Assembly (NCBI RefSeq): GCF_008386505.1
Contig: NZ_VUNZ01000002.1
Span: 372,001-436,000 of the forward strand
Direction: 5' to 3'
DNA: 64,000 nucleotides
Origin: Chryseobacterium sediminis
GTDB lineage: Bacteria; Bacteroidota; Bacteroidia; Flavobacteriales; Weeksellaceae
In this document: one piece after another, positions 16,109-25,687 of the stretch
Position numbering within the stretch: position 1 is the stretch's first letter
Layout of the letters: each line of letters starts with the position of its first letter
Translations under genes and position numbers: made by a program
The notes under the pieces: generated by a model
Databases searched by the model: none
What the model was told of the DNA's origin: nothing
The model's input: only the letters and a program-made list of their open reading frames with translations

Positions 16109-19100
16109 ATGGCTTCAAACAAAATACAATTCAGAAGTATTCATGAACTTAAAGACCCAGCTTTAAATGGTAAGCTGGCTCTTAAAGAGTTTCAGGAAGA
16201 AATTCCGGTAGAAGATTTCCTTGGAGATGCTGAGAAAAACGGATCAAGTACTTCAAGAAGAGATTTCCTTAAATTATTAGGATTCTCTACAGCAGCAGTT
16301 ACTTTAGCTGCCTGCGAAGCTCCGGTAATCAAAACGATTCCTTATGTGGTAAAGCCGCATGATATTATTCCGGGAGTCCCTAATTATTACGCTTCAACAT
16401 ATTTTGACGGTTTCGACTTTGCTAGTGTTTTAGTAAAAACCCGTGAAGGTAGACCAATCAAAATTGAACCAAACCCGGCTGGTGGCGATTTAGGTAAAAC
16501 TAATGCAAGAGCTCAGGCAAGTGTACTTTCTCTCTACGATAACGATAAAGTAAAGCAGCCTAAACTAGACGGTAAAGATGAAACTTTCGATAAAGTAGAC
16601 AGTTTCGTTATTAAAGGTTTGGAAGAAGCTAAAGCGTCAGGCAAAAAGATTGTGGTTTTATCACACTCTTTTGCTTCACCAACTTTCAAAAAGTTATTCG
16701 CTGAATTCAAAGCTAAATATCCTACAGCTGAATTAGTAACTTATGATGCTTTCCCTTACTCTGCAGCATTAGATGCAGCTCAGGAAGTATTCGGACAAAG
16801 AGCATTACCTGTTTATGACCTTAAAGGTTCTGAATTGGTAGTTGCTTTCCAGGCTGATTTCTTAGGAGACTATAACGCTTCAAGCTTAGAAACTTCTTAT
16901 GCAGCAGCTAGAAAACCGGGAGCAAGCATGTTGAGACACATTCAAGTGGAATCTAACATGTCATTAACTGGTGCTAACGCTGACTCAAGATACAGATTAA
17001 AACCAAGTGCAGTAAACAAAACTTTAGTTGAAGTTTACAATGCAATTGTAGGTGGTGGTACTTCTGATAAGACTGCTGCTGAAATTGCTAACGAATTGAA
17101 AGCAAAAGGAAGCAAAGCTGTTGTTTTTGCTGACGGTTCTAAAGGAGCGCAGGTTTTAGCACACTTAATCAACCAAAAATTAGGTTCAGTAGCTTTCACA
17201 GGTAAAGCAAACTTCCTTAAAGAATTTAACGGTGCTAGATACCAGGAATTCTTAGGATGGGTAAACGGTGGACAAGTTGGTGTATTAGTTACAAACAACG
17301 TAGACCCTATCTACTCTCATCCAAAAGGAGAAGATTTCAAAAAATCTTTATCAAAAGTTCCTTACGTAGTTGCTGTAGCAGATAAGAAAAATGAAATGTA
17401 CAAAGCAGCGAAAGCTGTAATTCCTGTAGCTAACTGGCTAGAGTCTTGGGGAGATATCGAACCACAGACAGGAGTATATTCATTGATGCAGCCTACGATC
17501 CAGAAAATTTACAAATCAAGACAGATTGAAGAATCTCTATTGGTTTGGAAGAATGGTAAAAACAATGCAGCAAACAACTACTACGATTATTTAAAAGCAA
17601 GTTCAGCTTCACTTTTAGGTGGTACTTCTTTCAACAAAGCATTGTACAACGGTATCAACGCTTCTACAAACGCTGCAACTTTATCTTACGCAGGTGGAAA
17701 CGCTGCACAGGCTGTTGCTGAATTAGGAAACTTCAAAGCTTCTGAATTAGAATTAGTATTATATACTAAGACTTCTATGGGAGATGGTACTCAGTCAAAC
17801 AACCCTTGGTTGCAAGAGTTACCTGACCCAATTACAAGAATGTCTTGGGATAACTACCTTACAATTTCTCCTAAAGATGCAGAGAAATTTGCAATTGACA
17901 ACGATCTTAATGCAAGAATGCAGTTAGATGGTTCTATTGTAAACCTTACTGTAAACGGAGTAAAAATAGAAAATGTTCCTGTATTTGTACAGCCAGGACA
18001 AGCTGAAGGATCCGTAGGTCTTGCACTTGGTTATGGTAAGAAAAACTCAGGAGCAACTGCAGATACAGGTGTAAATGCTTATCCTTTATTTGATGGTTCT
18101 AACCTTGTTCTTTCAGGTGTAAAAATCGAGAAGACAGGAGAAGATCACGAATTTGCAGGTATCCAGCTTCAAAATACATTAATGGGTCGTTATGAGATCG
18201 CGAAGGAAGTTCCTTTAGCTGAATTCATTAACGTTGCTTTTGATGATGAACACAAAGGATGGAATAAGCCTTTGGAATACCACACAATCAGCGGAGCCCT
18301 TCCAGCGAGAAAAATCGACCTTTGGGATGCTTTTGATGATACAGATGGTCCTCACTTCAACTTATCTATCGACTTGAACTCTTGTACCGGTTGTGGAGCA
18401 TGTATCATTGCTTGTCAGGCAGAGAACAACGTTCCTGTAGTAGGTAAAGAAGAGGTAAGAATGTCAAGAGATATGTATTGGTTAAGAATTGACCGTTACT
18501 ATTCTTCAAGACAAAAAGTAGAAGTATACGAAGGATTGAAAGAAGGAATGGCTGTACCTGAATTATATGGTACTGCATTCGGAGACGGAGGTGCATTAAA
18601 CCACCCTGCAGATAACCCGGATGTAATCTTCCAACCTGTAATGTGTCAGCACTGTAACCACGCTCCATGTGAAACTGTATGTCCGGTAGCGGCTACTTCA
18701 CACGGTAAGCAAGGTCAAAACCATATGGCTTACAACAGATGTATCGGTACTAGATATTGTGCAAACAACTGTCCGTACAAAGTAAGACGTTTCAACTGGT
18801 TTACTTATAACCTAAATGACAAGTTCGATTTCAACATGAACAACGATTTAGGAAGAATGGTACTTAACCCTGATGTAGTTGTAAGAACTAGAGGGGTAAT
18901 GGAGAAATGTTCAATGTGTATCCAAATGACTCAGAATACTATTCTTGAGGCTAAGAAGGAGGGAAGAAGAGTGAAGGATGGAGAATTCCAGACTGCTTGT
19001 TCTAAAGCTTGTTCTACGGGAGCAATGACATTTGGAGACATGAATGATAAAGATTCTGCAATTAGAGAGCAATATGCTTCTAACAGAAGATATTATTTAC

Positions 19101-19168
19101 TAGAGGAGATCGGAACAAAACCAAACGTGTTCTATCACACTAAAGTAAGAAACAGAGTAGAAAAATAA
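16109..19168 (+). CDS. actB: ActB, TAT-exported molybdopterin-oxidoreductase-like Fe-S subunit
   Basis: Peripheral subunit of ACIII facing the periplasm, 1019 residues. A long N-region precedes the twin-arginine motif TSRRDFLKLLG (RR at 50-51). The hydrophobic part ends LAAC (Cys69), which looks like a lipobox, so the protein may be lipid-anchored. Residues about 70-740 form a molybdopterin-oxidoreductase-like fold that in this family lacks the cofactor. The C-terminal ferredoxin-like part carries four Cys groups, beginning near 759 (CTGCGACIIAC), 846 (CQHCNHAPCETVCP), 878 (CIGTRYCANNCP) and 934 (CSMCIQM with the later CSKACSTGA). It passes electrons from the quinol site towards ActA and ActE. 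Confidence 0.95.
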   Translation: MASNKIQFRSIHELKDPALNGKLALKEFQEEIPVEDFLGDAEKNGSSTSRRDFLKLLGFSTAAVTLAACEAPVIKTIPYVVKPHDIIPGVPNYYASTYFDGFDFASVLVKTREGRPIKIEPNPAGGDLGKTNARAQASVLSLYDNDKVKQPKLDGKDETFDKVDSFVIKGLEEAKASGKKIVVLSHSFASPTFKKLFAEFKAKYPTAELVTYDAFPYSAALDAAQEVFGQRALPVYDLKGSELVVAFQADFLGDYNASSLETSYAAARKPGASMLRHIQVESNMSLTGANADSRYRLKPSAVNKTLVEVYNAIVGGGTSDKTAAEIANELKAKGSKAVVFADGSKGAQVLAHLINQKLGSVAFTGKANFLKEFNGARYQEFLGWVNGGQVGVLVTNNVDPIYSHPKGEDFKKSLSKVPYVVAVADKKNEMYKAAKAVIPVANWLESWGDIEPQTGVYSLMQPTIQKIYKSRQIEESLLVWKNGKNNAANNYYDYLKASSASLLGGTSFNKALYNGINASTNAATLSYAGGNAAQAVAELGNFKASELELVLYTKTSMGDGTQSNNPWLQELPDPITRMSWDNYLTISPKDAEKFAIDNDLNARMQLDGSIVNLTVNGVKIENVPVFVQPGQAEGSVGLALGYGKKNSGATADTGVNAYPLFDGSNLVLSGVKIEKTGEDHEFAGIQLQNTLMGRYEIAKEVPLAEFINVAFDDEHKGWNKPLEYHTISGALPARKIDLWDAFDDTDGPHFNLSIDLNSCTGCGACIIACQAENNVPVVGKEEVRMSRDMYWLRIDRYYSSRQKVEVYEGLKEGMAVPELYGTAFGDGGALNHPADNPDVIFQPVMCQHCNHAPCETVCPVAATSHGKQGQNHMAYNRCIGTRYCANNCPYKVRRFNWFTYNLNDKFDFNMNNDLGRMVLNPDVVVRTRGVMEKCSMCIQMTQNTILEAKKEGRRVKDGEFQTACSKACSTGAMTFGDMNDKDSAIREQYASNRRYYLLEEIGTKPNVFYHTKVRNRVEK

Positions 19169-19193
19169 AGTTTAAATAATAAATAGGTAAAAA

Positions 19194-20591
19194 ATGTCAG
19201 GACATTACGAAGCTCCGATAAGGGAACCTCTAATTATTGGTCACAAAACTTATCACGATATTACAGAAGATATCGCACGACCTATCGAAGAAAGAGCAGG
19301 TAAATTATGGTGGATCTCATTATATGCTGCACTAGTTCTATTCCTCTATGGATTCGGCTGTATCGCTTACACTATCGGGACAGGTATTGGAGCATGGGGG
19401 CTTAACAGAACTATTAACTGGGGTTGGGATATTACCAACTTCGTATGGTGGGTAGGTATCGGTCACGCCGGAACCCTAATCTCAGCAGTATTATTATTAT
19501 TTAGACAGAGATGGAGAATGTCTGTAAACAGATCTGCAGAGGCGATGACGATCTTTGCGGTTGTACAGGCAGCAATCTTCCCTGTAATCCACATGGGTAG
19601 AGTTTGGGTTGGATACTGGGTATTCCCTTTACCAAACCAATTCGGTTCTCTTTGGGGAAACTTCAACTCTCCTCTACTTTGGGACGTATTTGCGATCTCA
19701 ACTTATTTCTCGGTATCAACTGTATTCTGGTTCATGGGACTAATCCCTGACTTTGCAATGATCAGAGATAGAGCTAAAACCCCTTGGACTAAGAAAATTT
19801 ATACATTCCTTGCATTCGGTTGGGGTGGTAAGGCAAAACACTGGCAAAGATTTGAAGAACTTTCTTTGGTTCTTGCAGGTTTGGCAACTCCACTTGTATT
19901 CTCAGTACACACTACCGTATCTTTTGACTTCGCAACTTCAGTTATTAAAGGATGGCACTCAACAATCTACCCTCCTTACTTCGTAGCTGGTGCGATCTTC
20001 TCAGGATTTGCAATGGTACAGACACTATTGCTAATTGCAAGAAAAGTTTGTCACTTAGAAGAGTATATTACAATGTATCATATCGAAATTATGAACATCG
20101 TAATCGTTCTTACAGGTGGTATGGTAACTGTAGCTTATGCTACTGAATATTTCATCGGATGGTACTCAGGATCTAGATTTGAAGATTTCACATATCTTTC
20201 TCCAGGTGCTGCTGTAGGACCTTACTGGTGGGCATTCTGGTCATTGATCATCTGTAACCTTGTGATTCCTGCTTCTTTCTGGTTCAAAAGAGCGAGAACG
20301 AACATTATCTGGACATTCATTGTTGCATTGATTATCAACATCGGTATGTGGTTTGAGCGTTTTGATATCATCGTTATCAACCTTTCAAGAGACTACTTAC
20401 CAGGATCATGGACTATGTTTAAGCCAACGATCATTGATGTGGGTGTATATTTGGGAACTATCGGATTCTTCTCTGTATTATTCTTATTATACGCAAGAAC
20501 ATTCCCTGTAATTGCACAGGCTGAATTAAAATCGATTTTGAAAATCTCAGGTGAAACTTATAAAGCAAAAGAAGGAGATGAGCACCACTAA
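19194..20591 (+). CDS. actC: ActC, NrfD/PsrC-type quinol-binding membrane subunit
   Basis: A 465-residue integral membrane subunit of ACIII with about ten helices in the PsrC/NrfD fold, expected to hold the menaquinol oxidation site. The N-terminus (MSGHYEAPIREPLIIGHKTYHDITEDI) is a soluble extension typical of ActC. Conserved features include WWVGIGHAGTLISAVLLLF near helix 2, FPVIHMGR, and WYSGSRFE. It starts 25 bp after actB, and its last 14 bp overlap the start of actD, indicating translational coupling. Confidence 0.95.
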   Translation: MSGHYEAPIREPLIIGHKTYHDITEDIARPIEERAGKLWWISLYAALVLFLYGFGCIAYTIGTGIGAWGLNRTINWGWDITNFVWWVGIGHAGTLISAVLLLFRQRWRMSVNRSAEAMTIFAVVQAAIFPVIHMGRVWVGYWVFPLPNQFGSLWGNFNSPLLWDVFAISTYFSVSTVFWFMGLIPDFAMIRDRAKTPWTKKIYTFLAFGWGGKAKHWQRFEELSLVLAGLATPLVFSVHTTVSFDFATSVIKGWHSTIYPPYFVAGAIFSGFAMVQTLLLIARKVCHLEEYITMYHIEIMNIVIVLTGGMVTVAYATEYFIGWYSGSRFEDFTYLSPGAAVGPYWWAFWSLIICNLVIPASFWFKRARTNIIWTFIVALIINIGMWFERFDIIVINLSRDYLPGSWTMFKPTIIDVGVYLGTIGFFSVLFLLYARTFPVIAQAELKSILKISGETYKAKEGDEHH

Positions 20592-21099
20592 AATTGTATA
20601 CGGACTTTATGCTGACGACGACGATTTAATGAACGGCGTTAAGGCATTCAACGATAAAGGAATCGCTATAAACGAAGTATATACTCCGTTTCCGGTTCAC
20701 GGACTAGACAAGGCTTTAGGGTTAAAGAAAACTAGAATTTCTGATGCCGCATTCTTATATGCTCTTTACGGTGTTACTATCGGTGCTACTGTAACTTGGT
20801 ATGTGATGAATCATGACTGGCCACAGAATATCGGTGGTAAACCAGCTTTTGACTGGGCACACAACATGCCGGCATTCGTAGTTCCAATGTTTGAATTAAT
20901 GGTATTCTGTGCTGCTCACATGATGTCTTTAACTTTCCTGGTTAGAAACAAAATGTATCCGGGCGCTCCGGCTCAGAATCCAGACCCGAGAACTACTGAT
21001 GATAAATTCATGATGGAATTTGTAACTGAAGATGTAGAATCTGTAAAACAGTTGCTTATTGAAACTGGAGTTGAAGAAATAACTGTTAAAGACGCTTAA
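20578..21099 (+). CDS. actD: ActD, DUF3341 membrane subunit of alternative complex III
   Basis: A 173-residue subunit with a soluble N-terminal DUF3341 part (MSTTKIVYGLYADDDDLMNGVKAFNDKGI, then EVYTPFPVHGLDKALGLK) followed by two membrane helices (about 60-82 and 101-125) and an acidic C-terminal segment. The ATG at 20578 is preferred over the upstream in-frame GTG because it yields the conserved start and the usual short overlap with actC. In known ACIII the subunit packs beside the ActC/ActF helices. Confidence 0.93.
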   Translation: MSTTKIVYGLYADDDDLMNGVKAFNDKGIAINEVYTPFPVHGLDKALGLKKTRISDAAFLYALYGVTIGATVTWYVMNHDWPQNIGGKPAFDWAHNMPAFVVPMFELMVFCAAHMMSLTFLVRNKMYPGAPAQNPDPRTTDDKFMMEFVTEDVESVKQLLIETGVEEITVKDA

Positions 21100-21100
21100 A

Positions 21101-21790
21101 ATGAAAAAGAATGTATTAAAGATTACAGCAGTTTTAGGTTTAACAACAGTTTTACTTAACTCTTGCGGACCAAAGGAGAACACTCCGTTGGTATATTTCC
21201 CGGACATGTACTTTCCGGTAGCTTATGATCCATTGATGAAAGCTCAGGACGCTTATTCAGATCATGAAAATGAAATTCCTGCTTTTGTTAAAAATAACGG
21301 TGCAACAGGTCTTTCTCCAGTAGAAGGATCAGTTCCTCAAAATAAAGATGGAGTTTTTGAAGAAAGCTTATTACCTAAGAATGTTGACGAGTACAACGCA
21401 GGGTATGAAGCATCTAAAAAACTTACAGTATCTCCTTTGAATCCTGCCAACGCAGCTAAAGATCTTGAAAGAGGTAAAATATTGTTTGATCACACTTGTG
21501 CTGCATGTCACGGAACAGGAGGTGATGGACAAGGACCGATCGTTCAAAGTGGAGCTTTCTCTGGAGTACCAAACTATGCTGACAGAGAAATTACTGTAGG
21601 ATCTGTTCATTATGTATTAACAAACGGTAGAAATGCCATGGGGTCTTATGCGGGACAACTAAACGCAGGAGACAGATGGAGAGTAGCATTGTATGTGATG
21701 AGTGCTTTCAAAAAAGGAGCAGCAGCACCGGCAGCAGCTACAGCGGCGGCACCAGCAACAACTGAAACGACTACCGAAACTAAAAAATAA
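21101..21790 (+). CDS. actE: ActE, mono-heme cytochrome c lipoprotein
   Basis: A 229-residue periplasmic subunit. The signal peptide ends LLNSC (Cys22), a lipobox, so it is membrane-anchored by lipid. One haem motif, CAACH (about 134-138, RGKILFDHTCAACHGTGGDGQG), has a distal NAMGSYAGQL Met as the probable axial ligand. An Ala/Pro/Thr-rich tail (about 206-229) is probably disordered. It starts 1 bp after the actD stop. It is the likely exit point for electrons to a soluble cytochrome or the oxidase. Confidence 0.94.
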   Translation: MKKNVLKITAVLGLTTVLLNSCGPKENTPLVYFPDMYFPVAYDPLMKAQDAYSDHENEIPAFVKNNGATGLSPVEGSVPQNKDGVFEESLLPKNVDEYNAGYEASKKLTVSPLNPANAAKDLERGKILFDHTCAACHGTGGDGQGPIVQSGAFSGVPNYADREITVGSVHYVLTNGRNAMGSYAGQLNAGDRWRVALYVMSAFKKGAAAPAAATAAAPATTETTTETKK

Positions 21791-21798
21791 GAAAAGAA

Positions 21799-23130
21799 AT
21801 GTATAGTTTTTCACCAAAATTAAAATCAACTTCTATAATACTTCTTGTTGTAGGTTTAGTTCTTTTCGGTATTGGTTTCTTTATGAACAAAGGAATTTCT
21901 ACTGAGAAAATAGAACACATGATGGAAGCTGTTCATGCTTCTGGTCATGATGCTCCTACACACTCAAGTGAAATGGTTGGACCACAGGATCACGCAGCTC
22001 ATTTAGAGCATGCTGAACTTCAGGTTCACAACCAGCCATTAGCATCGCTGCACTTTGTAGCTGTCTTTTTCTTTGGAGTAAGTTGCGCTGTACTGTTCTT
22101 CTACTGTATTCAGCACGCAGCTCACGCAGGATGGCCTATTATCATCACAAGAGTAATGGAGGCTATTGCTTCTTATATTCCTTATGGTGGTGCAATCCTT
22201 GTTATCCTGATGATCTTAAACATCACTCACAATGGTCATTTATTCCACTGGATGGACCCTGAATTGACAAATCCAGAGTCTGCTCATTTTGACGTGATCC
22301 TATTTGAAAAGAAAAGATTCTTAAATATTCCTTTCTATGCAATAAGAACTTTAATCTATGTGATTGGTGCTTCTTTCTTTGCTTGGAAACTGAAAGCTCA
22401 GTCTAAAAAAGTAGATGAAACTAAATCTAAAGTAGAATATCAGTTTCTTTACAGATGGGCAGTAGGTTATATCGTATTCTTCGGATTTGCTTCTGCAGCT
22501 TGGGCTTGGGACTGGTTGATGTCTATTGACCCTCACTGGTATTCAACAATGTATATCTGGTATTCAATGGTTAGCTGCCTTTCAAGTGGTATTGCTGTAA
22601 TCATTTTATTAAGTGTTTATCTTAAGAAAAATGGTTTCTTACCACAGTTCAATGACAACCACTTACACGATTTAGGAGTTTTCCTTTTCGCTACAAGTAT
22701 GCTTTGGACATATACATGGTTCGCTCAGTTCATGCTTTACTGGTATGCAAACGTTCCGGAAGAGGTTAACTACTTCTTCGGTAGATTCCAGCACTATGGT
22801 ACTACATTCTTACCAATGCTGATTGTTAACTTCTTATTACCTCTATTGGTATTAGTAAGTAGCAGCATCAAAAGAAACTATAAAGTAGTTACCACAATGG
22901 CTGTAGTAGTTATCTTAGGACACCTTTTAGATTACTTCAACATGGTAATGCCGGGAACGGTAGGACCATACTGGAACACTCCTGAAGTATTCTTGTTAAT
23001 CCTTGGAGCAGTTCTATTCGTAGCGGGACTATTTATGTTTACTGTACTTTCAGCTTTATCAAAACTGAAGTTGATCCCTACAGGAAACCCATTCTTACAC
23101 GAATCTGAAATTTATGAGTATCCTTTCTAA
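21799..23130 (+). CDS. actF: ActF, second quinol-pocket-type membrane subunit
   Basis: A 443-residue polytopic membrane protein (about ten helices), homologous in fold to ActC but lacking the quinol site in characterised complexes. A His-rich periplasmic segment after the first helix (residues about 35-75) includes MMEAVHASGHDAPTHSSEM and DHAAHLEHAELQVHNQP. Conserved landmarks are AWAWDWLMSIDPHWYSTMYIWY and TYTWFAQFMLYWYANVPEE. It closes the operon, followed 25 bp later by a terminator hairpin. Confidence 0.94.
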   Translation: MYSFSPKLKSTSIILLVVGLVLFGIGFFMNKGISTEKIEHMMEAVHASGHDAPTHSSEMVGPQDHAAHLEHAELQVHNQPLASLHFVAVFFFGVSCAVLFFYCIQHAAHAGWPIIITRVMEAIASYIPYGGAILVILMILNITHNGHLFHWMDPELTNPESAHFDVILFEKKRFLNIPFYAIRTLIYVIGASFFAWKLKAQSKKVDETKSKVEYQFLYRWAVGYIVFFGFASAAWAWDWLMSIDPHWYSTMYIWYSMVSCLSSGIAVIILLSVYLKKNGFLPQFNDNHLHDLGVFLFATSMLWTYTWFAQFMLYWYANVPEEVNYFFGRFQHYGTTFLPMLIVNFLLPLLVLVSSSIKRNYKVVTTMAVVVILGHLLDYFNMVMPGTVGPYWNTPEVFLLILGAVLFVAGLFMFTVLSALSKLKLIPTGNPFLHESEIYEYPF

Positions 23131-23155
23131 GGACTTGTAACAAAATAAAATTATA

Positions 23156-23188
23156 AAAGACTGATTGTTTAACGATCAGTCTTTTTTT
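23156..23188 (+). terminator. Rho-independent terminator of the act operon
   Basis: The 10-bp stem AAAGACTGAT (23156-23165) with ATCAGTCTTT (23175-23184) runs into a seven-T stretch. It shows that the operon ends after actF. Confidence 0.92.
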
Positions 23189-23292
23189 ATGCAATGATGT
23201 AAATAAGAATTTTCAGGCAACCATTTTCTTTTTTTCTCGTCTCTATATAAAAAGTCTGTTTTTACTATTAACACCAAAAACAAAATACTGCA

Positions 23293-24309
23293 ATGAAAAA
23301 AATTCACCTTGTTTACCTTTTATTCAGTCTGATCTCCGTATTCACTAATGCACAGGTCATTACTTTTGTTTCTGAAAAAAATAATAATCCTTTACCCAGA
23401 GTTTCGGTATTTGGCAAAGACGGAAGTATACTAGCCTACTCTGATATTGATGGCAAGATTGACAAACAATCGCTTTCACCTGATCAGGAAAAGTTTCAGC
23501 TCATCTATAATAATTTTCCGGTTGCTACTCTATCCTATTCCGATTTTGATCAGCCAATTATCAAAATCAATGACCAGGTGAAAGAAATTGAAACAGTTGT
23601 CATTAAAAATAATAAGCCGGCCAAATACATTTTCATCAGGGGAAATTTTAATGCTTATGTAACCGTAAACAATAAGCTGAATAGCTATACAGACGGAATT
23701 GTAACCTACATTTTTGATAATAAATCAAAAAAGCTGAAAAGCACCAATGTAGAACAGTACAGAGTATTCAGACTGGCAGAATCTAAAAATGAAAAAAAAG
23801 AAACTTCAAAATGGGACTATAGCAATTCTCTGGAGCTGCCCAAGCTTAAAAATGTTGGAAACCCGGAAGAATATAAAACAAAAAGAAATACCATTAAAGA
23901 GTTGAAAGGCGAACATAAAGATCAAATAGAGGTGACTGGTGCTGCCCTTCAGGATAAAGAATTTTCATTCTTTGGATACAGATTTTACGATATAAAAACA
24001 ATTTTAAACATGTCTTTTGAAAAAGGATCAGAAAAGACCCTTAAAGATTTCCTGGAATACAATGAACTTGTTTTTATAAAACTGAAACATAAAAGTGAAC
24101 CCAATTACAATCAGATAACTCTTTATACCAATTTTTATCCAACAGAACTTAATTTCAGCAATGACAATGATATTGAGAAAGTGAAATTTGATAAAGACAA
24201 CAGCAATTACAAAACATCTTACTGGCAGGATTCTTCATTTCCCAATATGCAGACAATTTTCAGCAGTTTTTTCAAAGGTGATCTAAAAGAACAAACCAAT
24301 AAAAAATAA
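23293..24309 (+). CDS. Secreted protein with carboxypeptidase-regulatory-like start
   Basis: A 338-residue exported protein not recognised by family. The signal peptide MKKIHLVYLLFSLISVFTNAQ is followed by a short beta-sandwich-like stretch (about 22-100: ITFVSEKNNNPLPRVSVFGKDGSILAYSD) of the kind that opens carboxypeptidase-regulatory-like domains in Bacteroidota. It then has an uncharacterised Lys/Asn-rich body with beta character and no cysteine. It has no T9SS tail and no lipobox, so a periplasmic or outer-membrane-associated location is likely. The gene stands alone between the act terminator and a lipoprotein gene 175 bp downstream. Confidence 0.7.
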   Translation: MKKIHLVYLLFSLISVFTNAQVITFVSEKNNNPLPRVSVFGKDGSILAYSDIDGKIDKQSLSPDQEKFQLIYNNFPVATLSYSDFDQPIIKINDQVKEIETVVIKNNKPAKYIFIRGNFNAYVTVNNKLNSYTDGIVTYIFDNKSKKLKSTNVEQYRVFRLAESKNEKKETSKWDYSNSLELPKLKNVGNPEEYKTKRNTIKELKGEHKDQIEVTGAALQDKEFSFFGYRFYDIKTILNMSFEKGSEKTLKDFLEYNELVFIKLKHKSEPNYNQITLYTNFYPTELNFSNDNDIEKVKFDKDNSNYKTSYWQDSSFPNMQTIFSSFFKGDLKEQTNKK

Positions 24310-24459
24310 TGGAAACTCTGTTCAGCACTACTTTCCATGTTGTAAATATTCCAATTGAATTCTAAAATTAAAAGAACAGCATCCATTTCTAGAAAAAAAT
24401 AATAATTAGGCAAAAAACATAAAGTAAAAAATAAAATCCAGTATTAATAAAGGTTTTAT

Positions 24460-24467
24460 TAAATTTG
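24460..24467 (+). promoter_or_regulatory. Candidate -7 box for the 24485 lipoprotein gene
   Basis: TAAATTTG (TANNTTTG) lies 17 bp before the ATG. No -33 TTG is at the usual spacing. Confidence 0.4.
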
Positions 24468-24484
24468 CAACAAACCAAATAAAA

Positions 24485-25684
24485 ATGAAAAAGTTTTCTT
24501 TTCTACTTGTTTTCAGTCTGTTGCTTTTTACAGCATGTAAGAAAGATCATGTAGATGCTACGAATACTAAAACACTGCAGTCAAGTATCAATGATATGAC
24601 TTCCAGTTTACCAACCATTAAACAGATTAAGTTTAATGAGGCTCTTTATATCCTTAAAACATTTGGCGTAGAAGCTGATGGTGATGTAAACGAGCTAAAA
24701 GCCCTTGGAAAGCTGATCAATGGAAAAAAAGTACCTGAGATCATGTCTCTGGCAGATGAAGTTGCGCAGAAAAACGGAATAGAATGGGCCAGTACTGCCC
24801 CTCCATCACTTGGAGAAATGAATATCTTCGGCGATGATAAAGCTAAAGAAAGTGATCCTAATGATGTAAAAGCAGGGTCATTAAGCCTTATAACAAACCC
24901 TACAGGAGATGACGGAACAGGCGCTCCTACTGCCATTCAGATTGTACCGAGACTTGTAGATGCGGCAGGAAACCCGGTATCTTTTACAGGAGCAGGTCTG
25001 GAAGCCACACTTGAAGTATTCAGTAACGGAGTAAGACTTGCTACCGCTAAAAACCTGATGCAGGACAATAACTTCAAAGGATTCAACCTGAAGTTCTCCT
25101 CTATTCCGGCAGCAAAAGTGGTAGATAACAAAATCGATATCACGGTTTCTGTAAAAACAACTGCGAAAACTTTCAAAATGTCAAAAATCGGTCTTGATGT
25201 GAATGCAGCAGCTCTGAAGGTTCCTGCAATTCCTAAAACTGATACAACAGCTGTACCGGAACAACCAAGTGCGGTTATTGATCCAAACAATCCAACTGCA
25301 ACCACTGGAACAACTACAGATCCTGCGACGGCTACTCCATCAGCACCAGCTGCTCCAAAACAGCCCACTGCCGATCCTAAAAATACAGTAAGTAAATTTT
25401 TGAACAGCGTAAGTTCACAGAACTTAAAAGCCGCTTACGAAACAGCCAGCAATCCAAGCTGGGGAAGCTATGAGTCTTTCTCAAATCCTACTTCAGGTTT
25501 CGGATCTGTGAAAAATGTAAGCGTAAAGAATATTACGACAAGTGGTGCTACAGCCAACAGTGCAAGCGTAAATGCTACCTATGATGTAACGGATAAAAGC
25601 GGAAAGACAACTTCATTAAAAGTAACTTTCGGACTTAAAAATGTAAACGGAGACTGGAAAATTTCCAGCTATAAAATCAATTAA
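24485..25684 (+). CDS. Lipoprotein with C-terminal NTF2-like domain
   Basis: A 399-residue lipoprotein; the lipobox LFTAC gives Cys18 after a clean signal peptide. The N-terminal about 90 residues are helical (SINDMTSSLPTIKQIKFNEALYILKTFG). A beta-rich middle part (about 135-245) follows, then a Pro/Thr/Ala-rich linker (about 248-302). The C-terminal domain (about 303-399: TVSKFLNSVSSQNLKAAYETASNPSWGS ... GKTTSLKVTFGLKNVNGDWKISSYKIN) looks like the DUF4878/NTF2-like fold ending in the usual GDWKI strand. Function is unknown. apt starts 3 bp after its stop, so the two are probably co-transcribed. Confidence 0.75.
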   Translation: MKKFSFLLVFSLLLFTACKKDHVDATNTKTLQSSINDMTSSLPTIKQIKFNEALYILKTFGVEADGDVNELKALGKLINGKKVPEIMSLADEVAQKNGIEWASTAPPSLGEMNIFGDDKAKESDPNDVKAGSLSLITNPTGDDGTGAPTAIQIVPRLVDAAGNPVSFTGAGLEATLEVFSNGVRLATAKNLMQDNNFKGFNLKFSSIPAAKVVDNKIDITVSVKTTAKTFKMSKIGLDVNAAALKVPAIPKTDTTAVPEQPSAVIDPNNPTATTGTTTDPATATPSAPAAPKQPTADPKNTVSKFLNSVSSQNLKAAYETASNPSWGSYESFSNPTSGFGSVKNVSVKNITTSGATANSASVNATYDVTDKSGKTTSLKVTFGLKNVNGDWKISSYKIN

Positions 25685-25687
25685 TAA

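Noticed and set aside
24310..24484. Possible small gene in the gap before the 24485 lipoprotein
   Set aside because: Only an antisense frame of 64 codons without support; the gap is AT-rich with a -7-like box.
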